A stretch of 64,000 nt of DNA from Spirosoma sp. KCTC 42546 (GTDB taxonomy: Bacteria > Bacteroidota > Bacteroidia > Cytophagales > Spirosomataceae): contig NZ_CP041360.1 of the NCBI RefSeq assembly GCF_006965485.1, positions 3,348,001 through 3,412,000 of the forward strand. Direction: 5' to 3'. Position numbers and translations under genes: made by a program. This document shows, in pieces, positions 26,314 to 34,636 of the stretch. How positions within the stretch are numbered: the first letter of the stretch is position 1; each line of letters begins with the position of its first letter. The notes beneath the pieces are model-generated. The model was not told where the DNA came from and ran no database searches. It was given only the letters and a program-made list of their open reading frames with translations.

Positions 26314-27360
26314 TTAACGAGATTCTAACAGGGCAATTACTCGGTTGAACGGTGTTTTTAGCAATTTACGAACGCGAAGATAACGAAGCACTACGGGAGG
26401 CTTAATATAAATGCACGGATACGTCCGATATTGATCATTATGATTGGCTATCAGTCGTTCACGATACAAATCGAAAAGTGGTTTTACGTCAGGCCGCTGT
26501 TTCTTTTGTGGGGTAGAGTCGCCAAAAGAAAACCGCGTTTGGTATTTTGAGATTTCATTGGGCCGCTCGGGATGATAGCCGCTGTAATGAAAAAACTGTA
26601 ACGGTTCTCCTTCGTTAACATCGGCTGATTGGCCAGCATGTTCATCTAAACTCGTCACCTGCCACTGACCAGCTTCGTTTTTTGAGAAGTAGCGTTCGTG
26701 CAGATTCCAGTAAGCCACGTTATATCCTAAATGATGATCGATCAGAACGTTATCGAAATAAACTGGGGCAAAATTTACCCAATGCTGATCCACAAACAGG
26801 CCTTCACACAAATCAATTCGGCATTCATACACCAGCCGATCTTTCCACCAGTTTACAAACTTACGTGCTGTGGCATCGTTCCGTAAGCCGATAAAGCCAA
26901 GGTTGAAAATTCCTGTGTTCAGGTGGTGTTGCTCGTTTGGGCGCTCCCAGTCTGGCGTGGGTGAACATGTATGGGGAGTCAGAACTAAGCTATAGGTTGT
27001 AAGGGCTTCGTTCAGTTCCTCCAATGGCTGAAAAACAATAATATCAGGGTCAAAATAAATGACCTCGGTGGCTTCAGGATAGGACTGGTAAAAGTAGTCG
27101 ATGAAAAATGGCTTAACGGCCGTATTCAATTCCGTAATATCGTAGCGGTCGCACATGGCCGCGAAGTCCGGAATCCCAATCTTATCCACTTCAATCATTG
27201 GATAGGCGGGTATCAATTCAGCGGGCAAATTGGCGTCGCTCAACTTATCGACCAAGCCAATTATATACTGATAGCTGGGGTTGGTCTGCCGAAGCGAATC
27301 ACCCAGGGTTCGGGCCTGGGCGAGGTAATTTATTGAACAGATGGTGAATGCAAGCGTCAT
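26314..27360 (-). CDS. GT-A-fold glycosyltransferase-like protein
   Basis: 348 residues. LAFTICSINYLAQARTLGDS opens a GT8-like Rossmann region; IYFDPDIIVFQPL supplies a DxD metal site; HHLNTGIFNLGFIGL, CEGLFVDQHWVNFAPVYF and GYNVAYWNLHER follow as in GT8-type enzymes that act on nucleotide sugars. It shares the whole length with the 22396-23424 protein, which has a changed metal motif. The gene begins the coupled chain of four glycosyltransferase-type genes. Confidence 0.75.
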   Translation of the reverse strand: MTLAFTICSINYLAQARTLGDSLRQTNPSYQYIIGLVDKLSDANLPAELIPAYPMIEVDKIGIPDFAAMCDRYDITELNTAVKPFFIDYFYQSYPEATEVIYFDPDIIVFQPLEELNEALTTYSLVLTPHTCSPTPDWERPNEQHHLNTGIFNLGFIGLRNDATARKFVNWWKDRLVYECRIDLCEGLFVDQHWVNFAPVYFDNVLIDHHLGYNVAYWNLHERYFSKNEAGQWQVTSLDEHAGQSADVNEGEPLQFFHYSGYHPERPNEISKYQTRFSFGDSTPQKKQRPDVKPLFDLYRERLIANHNDQYRTYPCIYIKPPVVLRYLRVRKLLKTPFNRVIALLESR

Positions 27361-27406
27361 AAATCAATCGGGGAGTTGGTTAGTAATTCAGTTATACAAC
27401 ACTGAT

Positions 27407-28507
27407 TCACCGACTTATCGGCTGACTAACTAGCTTGTAGGGTACGTATCGTTTTAAGTTGTTCAATGGTTTTTCAAAAATATACCAGGACAATGAGGCC
27501 GAAGTTAGTAGTATAACCAGGCTAAGCAGCCGATGGGTCCAGTAGCCGAGCGTTAGTGAAACGCCAAAGCGATGGAACGCTGTCACCACCAGTTCAACAC
27601 CAAAGCTAGGCACGAGCATATGAAAGACGTAAATGCCATAACTGATCCGTCCAAAATACTGAAGGGCTTTATTGTTAAGCACTTGACCTATCCAGCCGCC
27701 AACACCAATACTGGCCCGGGAAATAGCGAATAAAGCTAGTATTGAAATGGTGAAGCGCTGCAAAAGAACGACTACGAAATGGGTGGTTGGTAGGAAAAGT
27801 AGAGCGAAAAAGGTGCCTAATGCCAATAGACTTGCTATAGACATTTTTTTCAAAAAAGACGGGATCAAAGTAGACTGGTCAATTGTAACATAAGCCCAGA
27901 GCGCTCCCATACCAAATGAATCGAGGCAGGCGGGTGTAAGAACGCCGTCGAGATTTCCCTGGACATATGCAAAAGCTCGAAAGGCAACGCCACTCCCAAT
28001 CATGAGACCTAAAATCCAGTGGAAGGCATTTTTCGGGGTTACCAGCACGACCCATGGCCAGATAAGATAGAGTTGTTCCTCAACAGCCAGCGTCCAGAAA
28101 GGAGAGAGGATGTCAGCCCAGTTTCCTGTCCGTTGGAGGAGGATATTAGAGCCGTAAAAATAATAGTATAGAGGATGTTCGTCGATATCCGAGAATTTCG
28201 GTAATAGGATGAACACAAACGTGATGGTGAGGTAGTACAATGGATAGATTCGCAGGGCACGTCGAATTAAAAAATTACGGTATACATGACCTGGGGTTGT
28301 TTGGCCTGCGTGAATTGCGTTTCGGTTCTTCAGGAGAATCTGAGTGATCAGAAAGCCGCTAAGCACAAAAAAGATTAATACGCCAATGGTTCCGTTAGGT
28401 AAGCGATTAATGCCTTCACCTGTTGGAAACCAGTGGAAAACGATGACTAATAGAACGGCAACTGTTCGTAGTGCGTCTAATTGGGGCATATAGCCGGAAG
28501 GTCGCAT
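27407..28507 (-). CDS. Acyltransferase 3 family membrane protein (OafA/YrhL-like)
   Basis: 366 residues, about ten membrane helices. MPQLDALRTVAVLLVIVFHW has the conserved Arg and His of the family; IGVLIFFVLSGFLITQILLK follows, then RRALRIYPLYYLTI with the second conserved Arg pair and WTLAVEEQLYLIWP. Members move acetyl or other acyl groups across the membrane to modify periplasmic glycans. It is paralogous to the 58185-59345 protein. It follows a GT4 gene after 6 bases. Confidence 0.9.
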   Translation of the reverse strand: MRPSGYMPQLDALRTVAVLLVIVFHWFPTGEGINRLPNGTIGVLIFFVLSGFLITQILLKNRNAIHAGQTTPGHVYRNFLIRRALRIYPLYYLTITFVFILLPKFSDIDEHPLYYYFYGSNILLQRTGNWADILSPFWTLAVEEQLYLIWPWVVLVTPKNAFHWILGLMIGSGVAFRAFAYVQGNLDGVLTPACLDSFGMGALWAYVTIDQSTLIPSFLKKMSIASLLALGTFFALLFLPTTHFVVVLLQRFTISILALFAISRASIGVGGWIGQVLNNKALQYFGRISYGIYVFHMLVPSFGVELVVTAFHRFGVSLTLGYWTHRLLSLVILLTSASLSWYIFEKPLNNLKRYVPYKLVSQPISR

Positions 28508-28513
28508 TGGTAT

Positions 28514-29716
28514 TCAGGCAGTCAATTGGGTAAACAAAGTTACGAGAGTTTCGACACTTTGCTGAGCTGGATGGCGTTCCAGAATCTTTTGACTGAGCCG
28601 ACGGCCCATTCTTTTTCGGAGTTGGGGCTGGTCGAGTAACTCGAGAATCCGATTACTCATAGCGTCCAGATCCAGATAGGGTACCACAAATCCGCCATCT
28701 GTTTCAACGAGTTCCGGGGATCCACCAGCGCCTTCAAAACAAACAACAGGGATCTCACTCAAACCAGCTTCAAACACAACTAAGGGATAAGGGTCTTCCC
28801 GAGAGCAGAGGACGAACACGTCAAATCGGCTCATATAACGCAGCACCTCAGGCGTGGGTGGAATCAAATGAACCTGATGAGCCAGGCCAGCTTTTTGAAT
28901 GTCCAGCAATAAATCGTCATGCAGCGTACCCGCTGGCATACCCACCCAAACAAAATGAATGGGTTGAGTTAAGGTTGGGTTTTCTGATTTGGTCCGGCCA
29001 ATTACCTGACGGGCCAGCGTAATAAATAGGTCATTGCCTTTTCGCCACTCTGCATTTCCACAACCGCCTACAATCAATGCATTTGTAGGTAAACCCAGGG
29101 AGGCATATAGGCTTGGTTGCTCACGTGCCTGTTGGACCTTTTGCTCCAGCGTTGGCGTGTCAATAAGTGTATAAAGCGTGATGCGGGCAGGGTCGAAACC
29201 ATGCTGTTGCTCATAATACCGTGCTGTTGCTTTCGATACGGCCAGCAAATGGGTGGTACGATTCAAGAGATAAGCCAGCTCGTCAGGTTGCGAATAAATT
29301 CGGACCGACATAGCCAGTTCGTGTACGAACGTTACTACTGGAGTTTTATCTGGAATGGCTAATTGTGTAAACCAGTGACTACCGGCAACTGTGTTAACCA
29401 GTACTAAATCAACGGAATCGAGCCCAAGTTCAGCCCGGATTTCCTGCTGCCGAGCCTTTACCTGCCGATCATAAAACTGCTGCCACAAGCCTAGTTTTCC
29501 AAGCACTTTATCTGCCAATGCGCCCACTACATACTGATTGGGTGCGGATGCAATAGTGACTGGGCAAATAGCTTGATAATCAGCCAGAATTGGGCCCCCT
29601 TCGCCCAATAATAAGCGCATTTGTATGCCTTCAGCCTTTAGCAAACGCATTAGGTTCAGCAATACAAGTGGCGCTCCGGCACGGTTGGCATCGTGGCCAA
29701 TTAACAAAATGGTCAT
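28514..29716 (-). CDS. Glycosyltransferase family 4 (GT-B)
   Basis: 400 residues. LIGHDANRAGAPLVLLNLMR is the acceptor-side loop common in capsule GT4 enzymes; VNTVAGSHWFTQ and VTFVHELAMS follow; VGGCGNAEWRKGNDLFITLA and CSREDPYPLVVFEAGLSEIP form the donor side, with EDPYPLVVFE in the EX7E position. Cytoplasmic, membrane-associated enzyme. Followed by the acyltransferase 3 gene after 6 bases. Confidence 0.9.
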   Translation of the reverse strand: MTILLIGHDANRAGAPLVLLNLMRLLKAEGIQMRLLLGEGGPILADYQAICPVTIASAPNQYVVGALADKVLGKLGLWQQFYDRQVKARQQEIRAELGLDSVDLVLVNTVAGSHWFTQLAIPDKTPVVTFVHELAMSVRIYSQPDELAYLLNRTTHLLAVSKATARYYEQQHGFDPARITLYTLIDTPTLEQKVQQAREQPSLYASLGLPTNALIVGGCGNAEWRKGNDLFITLARQVIGRTKSENPTLTQPIHFVWVGMPAGTLHDDLLLDIQKAGLAHQVHLIPPTPEVLRYMSRFDVFVLCSREDPYPLVVFEAGLSEIPVVCFEGAGGSPELVETDGGFVVPYLDLDAMSNRILELLDQPQLRKRMGRRLSQKILERHPAQQSVETLVTLFTQLTA

Positions 29717-29821
29717 TCGTAGTCATTCTTTGTCATGCCTAGTCATTCAACCGTTTGTGGTGACAAAGAACAACTGCCTGAGCAGCCACGCAATGACAAT
29801 GGATGACTAAAGATGACAAAT
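29717..29821. repeat. Intergenic hairpin with 10-bp periodic arms (GTCAT words)
   Basis: From 29711 four consecutive 10-mers read GGTCATTCGT, AGTCATTCTT, TGTCATGCCT and AGTCATTCAA. The right arm (29792-29817) carries the mirrored AATGAC, GGATGAC and AGATGAC words. An inner stem pairs TTCTTTGTCA with TGACAAAGAA. One of the clearest periodic arms in the window. Confidence 0.7.
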
Positions 29822-30475
29822 TTAATAGGCTTCGTAACTTGGTTTAGGTAGTTTTTTTGCCGGGTTACCCAAATACATACCCCACTCTTCGGTGTCTTTA
29901 TAGATGGCAGATGCCATAGCTAATAACGTACCAGTAGCAACATGTAGGTAGTCGCGAATGGTGCTGTTGACACCAAAGAAGCAGTAAGGTTCAATGACAC
30001 AATGCCCCGACATCACCACATGCGACGTAAAGAAAACGTGGTCTTTGATCTGACCATGATGGCCAATGTGGTTACCGCTCCAAAGAACAACATTGTTACC
30101 GATGGTGGTGAAAGGCTGAATGGTGTTGTCTTCCAGAATAAAGCAGTTTTCACCAATCTGGTTGCCAAAGAGAGTTGCTTTGGAGCTGATATACGAGATG
30201 AACTCGTAGCCCTTGGCTTTAGCTTCGAGGTAAATCCGCTCGCGGTTCCGGTTCATGTTCCGGCCCGTCATTGGTGCGAAAAATTTGTATTCCTGCGGTG
30301 AAAACAGTGTTTCTACCTCTTCAAACGCTACCAGTGGCAAGCCTTGAAACTCGGTGCCATTCATGTACTCGCGGCTGACGGTGAAGGCCACCACCTCATG
30401 CTCGGAATCGTGTTTGAGATAGAAATGAGCCAGCTCGGCCGTATCCATTACCCCGAAAATAATAACCTTTGCCAT
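29822..30475 (-). CDS. NeuD/PglD-type sugar acetyltransferase
   Basis: 217 residues. The N-terminal 90 residues form a PglD-like Rossmann domain (KVIIFGVMDTAELAHFYLKH, EVVAFTVSREYM); the C-terminal part is a hexapeptide left-handed beta helix (IGENCFILEDNTIQPFTTIG, NVVLWSGNHIGHHGQIKDHV, SHVVMSGHCVIEPYCFFG) with the catalytic His within GNHIGHHG. Such enzymes acetylate or acylate an amino sugar at a UDP- or dTDP-sugar stage. Placed between the hairpin spacers C (29.7 kb) and D (30.5 kb), in line with WbqC and DegT genes that fit amino-sugar synthesis. Confidence 0.83.
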   Translation of the reverse strand: MAKVIIFGVMDTAELAHFYLKHDSEHEVVAFTVSREYMNGTEFQGLPLVAFEEVETLFSPQEYKFFAPMTGRNMNRNRERIYLEAKAKGYEFISYISSKATLFGNQIGENCFILEDNTIQPFTTIGNNVVLWSGNHIGHHGQIKDHVFFTSHVVMSGHCVIEPYCFFGVNSTIRDYLHVATGTLLAMASAIYKDTEEWGMYLGNPAKKLPKPSYEAY

Positions 30476-30572
30476 GTTTTGATAAGGAGTGAGGAGTGAG
30501 GAGCGAGGAGTGAGGAGTTACTGACATGTCTATATGTCTACACTCCTCGCTCCTCACTCCTCACTCCTAATA
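30476..30572. repeat. Intergenic hairpin with 27-bp perfect arms (GGAGTGA units)
   Basis: Left arm 30485-30511 consists of 7-bp units GGAGTGA, GGAGTGA, GGAGCGA and so on, and its exact reverse complement occupies 30542-30568. The single variant unit (C for T) is matched by G for A in the other arm, so the stem is unbroken across 27 bp. Loop about 30 nt. Confidence 0.85.
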
Positions 30573-31286
30573 CTACACTAACTCATATGCATCCAGCATC
30601 GTCCTGACTGTGGCGATGTCGTTGAACATCAATATATCGATAATTGACAACCAGGGAACGAACTCGTTGCGACCGTCGCCCCGGTTAAACTGGGTATAGT
30701 CGACCTTCGTTGATTTTATAAAATTCAGTTCGATGCCTGCCTGAGCAAAGGTTGGTTTGTCGTACAGCTCAATGCCACCAATTGGATTAATATACCGTTG
30801 CGCGTTTTCCTGTCGACAGATGTCCAAAATCCGCTCCTGTGCTTTCAACTCTCCATTGGCATAAATCGTTGACGATTGGACAAGTCGGGTTGTAATACCC
30901 ATATACTGACTTAGCTCAACAAGGCTAAAATAGATCAGGTCGGCAATTGAATCAGTCGTAAAATTGATGATTTTTTCGGTTATCGGCATAACCGTTTGAT
31001 AACAGGGGGCTTTGCGGTATCCCTGCTCAATTGTTTTTAACAGTTTACTACGCCACTTAGGATCATCGGCCAGATGAACCTCATTAATTCGCTTATTCTG
31101 GCTCGCATCTTTAAGGGGTACGGTGAAAAGATGCTCCTGACCATTAATAAGCAGCCGATTCCGATTCACCCAGCCTCGATTAATGAACGCCACATCGTCG
31201 TATAGAACAAACGTGTCAACGGCATTCATAAGCTGCATGTAGCCAATGTAGGGCAGAAAATAGGGCTGCATGATGGCAAGGGTCAT
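30573..31286 (-). CDS. WbqC-like family protein
   Basis: 237 residues covering the whole WbqC family: LAIMQPYFLPYIGYMQLMNA, VDTFVLYDDVAFINRGWVNR, LFTVPLKDASQNKRINEVHL, YINPIGGIELY and NEFVPWLSIIDILMFN. The family occurs in O-antigen and amino-sugar loci next to DegT aminotransferases and is thought to act in acyl transfer to amino sugars, though the reaction is not settled. Here it lies between a NeuD-type acetyltransferase and (after a membrane protein gene) a DegT aminotransferase. Confidence 0.9.
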   Translation of the reverse strand: MTLAIMQPYFLPYIGYMQLMNAVDTFVLYDDVAFINRGWVNRNRLLINGQEHLFTVPLKDASQNKRINEVHLADDPKWRSKLLKTIEQGYRKAPCYQTVMPITEKIINFTTDSIADLIYFSLVELSQYMGITTRLVQSSTIYANGELKAQERILDICRQENAQRYINPIGGIELYDKPTFAQAGIELNFIKSTKVDYTQFNRGDGRNEFVPWLSIIDILMFNDIATVRTMLDAYELV

Positions 31287-31373
31287 TGTGTTTACGATTT
31301 ACGATTTACAATTTACGATGTGCGGACTACAGAAAATCGTACCGCCCGGGCAACCCCGATCGTAAAGCATAAA
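31287..31373. repeat. Intergenic TTTACGA array with partial inverted partner
   Basis: Four 7-bp units (TTTACGA, TTTACGA, TTTACAA, TTTACGA) fill 31291-31318. A shorter mirrored word (ATCGTAAA, near 31359) lies in the right half, so the hairpin is less complete than others. The same ATTTACGA word recurs in the spacers at 35.9 and 49.1 kb. Confidence 0.6.
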
Positions 31374-33431
31374 TCAATGTAGTTTTCTTAAATAATAATC
31401 TTCTCCTGGCACAATTACGGCTGCCCGCATGGTAGTGTCGGTGCCTAAACGCAAATCGCCAGGTTGTGGACTGATTACACTTTTGTCGAAAAAGAGATAA
31501 CCAGCATTCGATGGTATAGGCCTTAGGGGTTGCTCAAATGGGTGAATCGCAATGAGCCGCCGGGAAAGCTTTGGTCCATATAGTGGGTACTCGTAGTCGT
31601 CGTTGATGGTAGCCAGAGCAACCGTTGCCGTATCAGGTACTAATTCGTCGAACCGTTTGTAGGGAATATAGATGTCCGGGCGTCCAAGCGTCATTTGCTG
31701 AATCCGATCTGAATGAAACGCTGAAGGAAATACTTTTCCATCAGGCGCAGTCCAGCCAAACGGTAAGGCTCTGGTATTTAAGAATATACATAATACAGCT
31801 GATAGACAGCCTAGGATCGTCACGAACCCAACGTACCCTTTCCAGATTAGTCGGCCAGGGTGATCCACCGTTGTGCGCGGGTGCAGAAACACGAGCGCCA
31901 GAAATGTGATTCCGAACAGACCTGTTTCGATGAAATAACGACCTTTAAATGGATCGTAGGGAGCTGAGTAGGAGAGGGCTGCAAAGTGAAGCAATAACGC
32001 GAATCCCAGATAGGTGTGCGGTGTTGACCGCACATAACCAATCAATACGAGTATAAGCAGAGGGAATATGAGGCCAAATCCAAAGATACCCCAATACGGA
32101 TTGGCATTGTAGAAGACAAACTTCCGGTCGAAGGCGAAGGGTTGGATCGAAAAGTCTGTCTCTTCATCCAGACGCATATGTAGTTTATCTTCCAGCACCA
32201 CAATGGGCTGGCGCATGGCATGATTAATTTTAGCCCCAATTGCCAGGTTCCGGATGCCATCTAAATTGGCATGATCGTAACCATAACGAATCAGGTTCCG
32301 ACTCCCCTGCTCCAGCAGATTTGACAGTGGTCCTGCTCGCTCAACCGACTGATGCTTAAGCGCCGTTGGCGGCCCAATGGGATGGCCAAACACTTCGATA
32401 TTCTTCAGATAACCCGTTGGAAGTGTCCATAAGCAGACACCTACAAAGATCGCTGCTGCCAGTCGCCAGGTGCGCTCAAAGGTTATAGCCCAGGATGGCG
32501 ATAGGAAAACGGTGTAAATCATGATAACAAACACCGAAGGGAGAAGTAACGCAAACGTAATCTTATGCCCGAAGGCTATACCAAAGGCTATCCCCGCCAG
32601 ATAGAGATAACGGCTATCTGGCTGAGTCCCCGTGTTTCGGTAGCTAAACAGCATATACAACAGTACACTCAGGTAAGCCGTCAGCACAATATCCGTTTCG
32701 GTTGTGATCGACTGCATCAGGAAGTCGGGCAGGAGCGCATAGGCTAATGCACAAAAAAAACTAGCCGATAATCTGCTCTGTCCAATACGCTGCACAATGC
32801 CAAATACGGCAACGATGGCTGTCCAGTAACTCAGGTGATGAATGAACTTGAAACCATTTTCGAAATGGCCGGTCATCAGAAACGAATAGATCTGGAGCGT
32901 ACAAACACTTTTCGGATAGGTGTCGATGTTCCAGTTGGTACCGCCAAAATGGCGCATGGTTCCTCGTTGAACGTACTGCATGACCCGGTTTAAGTGGCCC
33001 GTCATGCTATCCCATTCATTCGGAACGGTGAACAGCACCAGAAGTACATTCGTGACACCAACAATTACCAGTGTACCAAATAGGATTGAGAAAATAAACC
33101 GGGCATAGCCTGATAAGCCGCTGAACCAGTCTCTACCCGTTTGCCAACGCTCCCGGATAAGGGGAATAACCGAAAACCGTTCCTGCTTTCCCAGCCGACT
33201 AAGTATCCCACCGATGACCGTAGCTGTAATGAAAACAGAACCTGCCCATACGGGCGCATTCGCTGTCAGATAAAGTGCCGATAGCACAAAGCCCGTCAGA
33301 ATAACACTTCCTGCTCCCAGTAGAAACGTTGTTAACCACCACTCGGTTAGTGATCGACGGCAGATACGCGTCGATAGCTGACCGGTATAAACGACAAACA
33401 GAATGAGTGAAAGAAGATAAAATAGGGTCAT
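31374..33431 (-). CDS. Large polytopic membrane protein, probable GT-C glycosyltransferase
   Basis: 685 residues from ATG 33431 (a start at 33482 would overlap the aminotransferase gene). About twelve membrane helices and a C-terminal soluble tail of about 120 residues. The first periplasmic loop carries PNEWDSMTGHLNRVMQYVQR, with the acidic residue pair typical of GT39/ArnT-like enzymes that use polyprenyl-phosphate sugars. SITTETDIVLTAYLSV is also common in this superfamily. It may add a side sugar in the periplasm. Fold prediction is fairly good; the substrate is unknown. Confidence 0.7.
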   Translation of the reverse strand: MTLFYLLSLILFVVYTGQLSTRICRRSLTEWWLTTFLLGAGSVILTGFVLSALYLTANAPVWAGSVFITATVIGGILSRLGKQERFSVIPLIRERWQTGRDWFSGLSGYARFIFSILFGTLVIVGVTNVLLVLFTVPNEWDSMTGHLNRVMQYVQRGTMRHFGGTNWNIDTYPKSVCTLQIYSFLMTGHFENGFKFIHHLSYWTAIVAVFGIVQRIGQSRLSASFFCALAYALLPDFLMQSITTETDIVLTAYLSVLLYMLFSYRNTGTQPDSRYLYLAGIAFGIAFGHKITFALLLPSVFVIMIYTVFLSPSWAITFERTWRLAAAIFVGVCLWTLPTGYLKNIEVFGHPIGPPTALKHQSVERAGPLSNLLEQGSRNLIRYGYDHANLDGIRNLAIGAKINHAMRQPIVVLEDKLHMRLDEETDFSIQPFAFDRKFVFYNANPYWGIFGFGLIFPLLILVLIGYVRSTPHTYLGFALLLHFAALSYSAPYDPFKGRYFIETGLFGITFLALVFLHPRTTVDHPGRLIWKGYVGFVTILGCLSAVLCIFLNTRALPFGWTAPDGKVFPSAFHSDRIQQMTLGRPDIYIPYKRFDELVPDTATVALATINDDYEYPLYGPKLSRRLIAIHPFEQPLRPIPSNAGYLFFDKSVISPQPGDLRLGTDTTMRAAVIVPGEDYYLRKLH

Positions 33432-33447
33432 AATAAACAATATACCG

Positions 33448-34551
33448 CTATGCGTTTTCGCTAACAGCCACCACAGCTTCATTAACTAGCGAGGCAATCC
33501 GGTCAATATCTGCTTCGGCCAGATCGGGATACATAGGTAAGCACAGTACCCGAAGTGCTATGTCTTCTGAGATTGGGCAAGGCTGCGCTGTTCCGGAAAT
33601 AAGAGCAAAAGGCAGCGTGTTCAATGAAGGATAGAAATAGCGCCGAGGTACAATATTTTGTGCAACTAGCGTCTCCATAACGCGCAGTAAGGTCTCCTCC
33701 GAATCGAATACCACCGGATAATAGGCGTAGTTATAGACCATACCGGGTGTTAGGGTGGGGCGGGTAATCCGGGAGAAATCAAGTCGACTGTCGTAAAAAC
33801 CAAATCGCTGTTTCCGTGCTGCAATCAGATCAGGAACTTTAGGTAATACACACAAACCCATCGCTGCATGCAACTCCGAGTTTTTGGCATTGATCCCCAA
33901 CCCGTAATAGGTGTCATTTTTATGGCCGAACGAGCGATAATGGTGCAGTTTCTCGGCAATGGCATCGTCGTTGGTGACAATACAGCCACCCTCAACGGTA
34001 TGAAATACTTTAGTGGCGTGAAAACTGCAGGTACTGATGTCGCCGTAGCTTAGGATCGAACTTCCTTTATAGGTAGCTCCGAAGGTATGGGCTGCATCGT
34101 AGATAACCTTTAAATTATGTTTCTGAGCAATCGCTTCAATCTGTTCGATCTGACAGGCATTTCCGTATACGTGTGTAGCCATAATAGCCTCCGTATTTTC
34201 GGTAATCAGCGATTCGATTTTGTTGGGGTCAATGTTAAAATCGCCCGGGCGAATGTCGGCGAAAATGGGGGTACATCCTTCCCAAAGCAGCGCATTGGTC
34301 GTAGCTACATAGGAAAACGGAGTGGTAATTACCTCTTTTTTAATATCCAGCACCTTGAGTGCCATCTGGAGAACAATGGTACCATTCGTACAGAATTTCA
34401 GGTGTTTAACGCCCAGATATTCTTTAAGTTGCCCTTCTAAGTCGCGCAATAAGGGCCCATCATTTGTCAGGTGAACGCGCTCCCAGACACCTTTCAGCAG
34501 GGTAACATACTCCTCAAGGTCTGGTAAATATGATTTGGTTACGTTAATCAT
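33448..34551 (-). CDS. DegT/DnrJ/EryC1/StrS aminotransferase
   Basis: 367 residues from MINVTKSYLPDLEEYVTLLK (ATG 34551). PLP-dependent sugar aminotransferase: FCTNGTIVLQMALKVLDIKK (cofactor phosphate loop), TPFSYVATTNALLWEG, VIYDAAHTFGATYKG (Asp for the pyridine nitrogen), STCSFHATKVFHTVEGGCIV (Lys Schiff-base site in FHATKVF) and RSFGHKNDTYYGLGINAK. It converts a keto-deoxy nucleotide sugar into an amino sugar, for example in dTDP-Fuc3N-type pathways. Upstream sugar-nucleotide genes are not in the window. Confidence 0.92.
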   Translation of the reverse strand: MINVTKSYLPDLEEYVTLLKGVWERVHLTNDGPLLRDLEGQLKEYLGVKHLKFCTNGTIVLQMALKVLDIKKEVITTPFSYVATTNALLWEGCTPIFADIRPGDFNIDPNKIESLITENTEAIMATHVYGNACQIEQIEAIAQKHNLKVIYDAAHTFGATYKGSSILSYGDISTCSFHATKVFHTVEGGCIVTNDDAIAEKLHHYRSFGHKNDTYYGLGINAKNSELHAAMGLCVLPKVPDLIAARKQRFGFYDSRLDFSRITRPTLTPGMVYNYAYYPVVFDSEETLLRVMETLVAQNIVPRRYFYPSLNTLPFALISGTAQPCPISEDIALRVLCLPMYPDLAEADIDRIASLVNEAVVAVSENA

Positions 34552-34636
34552 TAGATTAGTTATCGGAGAATAGCTATCAGTCGATAGGAATGAGTCGTCA
34601 GTTACCAACTATAGACTGGTAGCTGATACCGGTTTG
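34552..34636. repeat. Intergenic imperfect hairpin (TATCAG/CTGATA words)
   Basis: GAATAGC and TATCAG near 34568-34580 are mirrored by CTGATA and GCTATTC near 34623-34642; CAGTTACCA pairs with TGGTAGCTG closer to the loop with one mismatch. The right end overlaps the stop region of the ABC ATPase gene. Confidence 0.5.
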
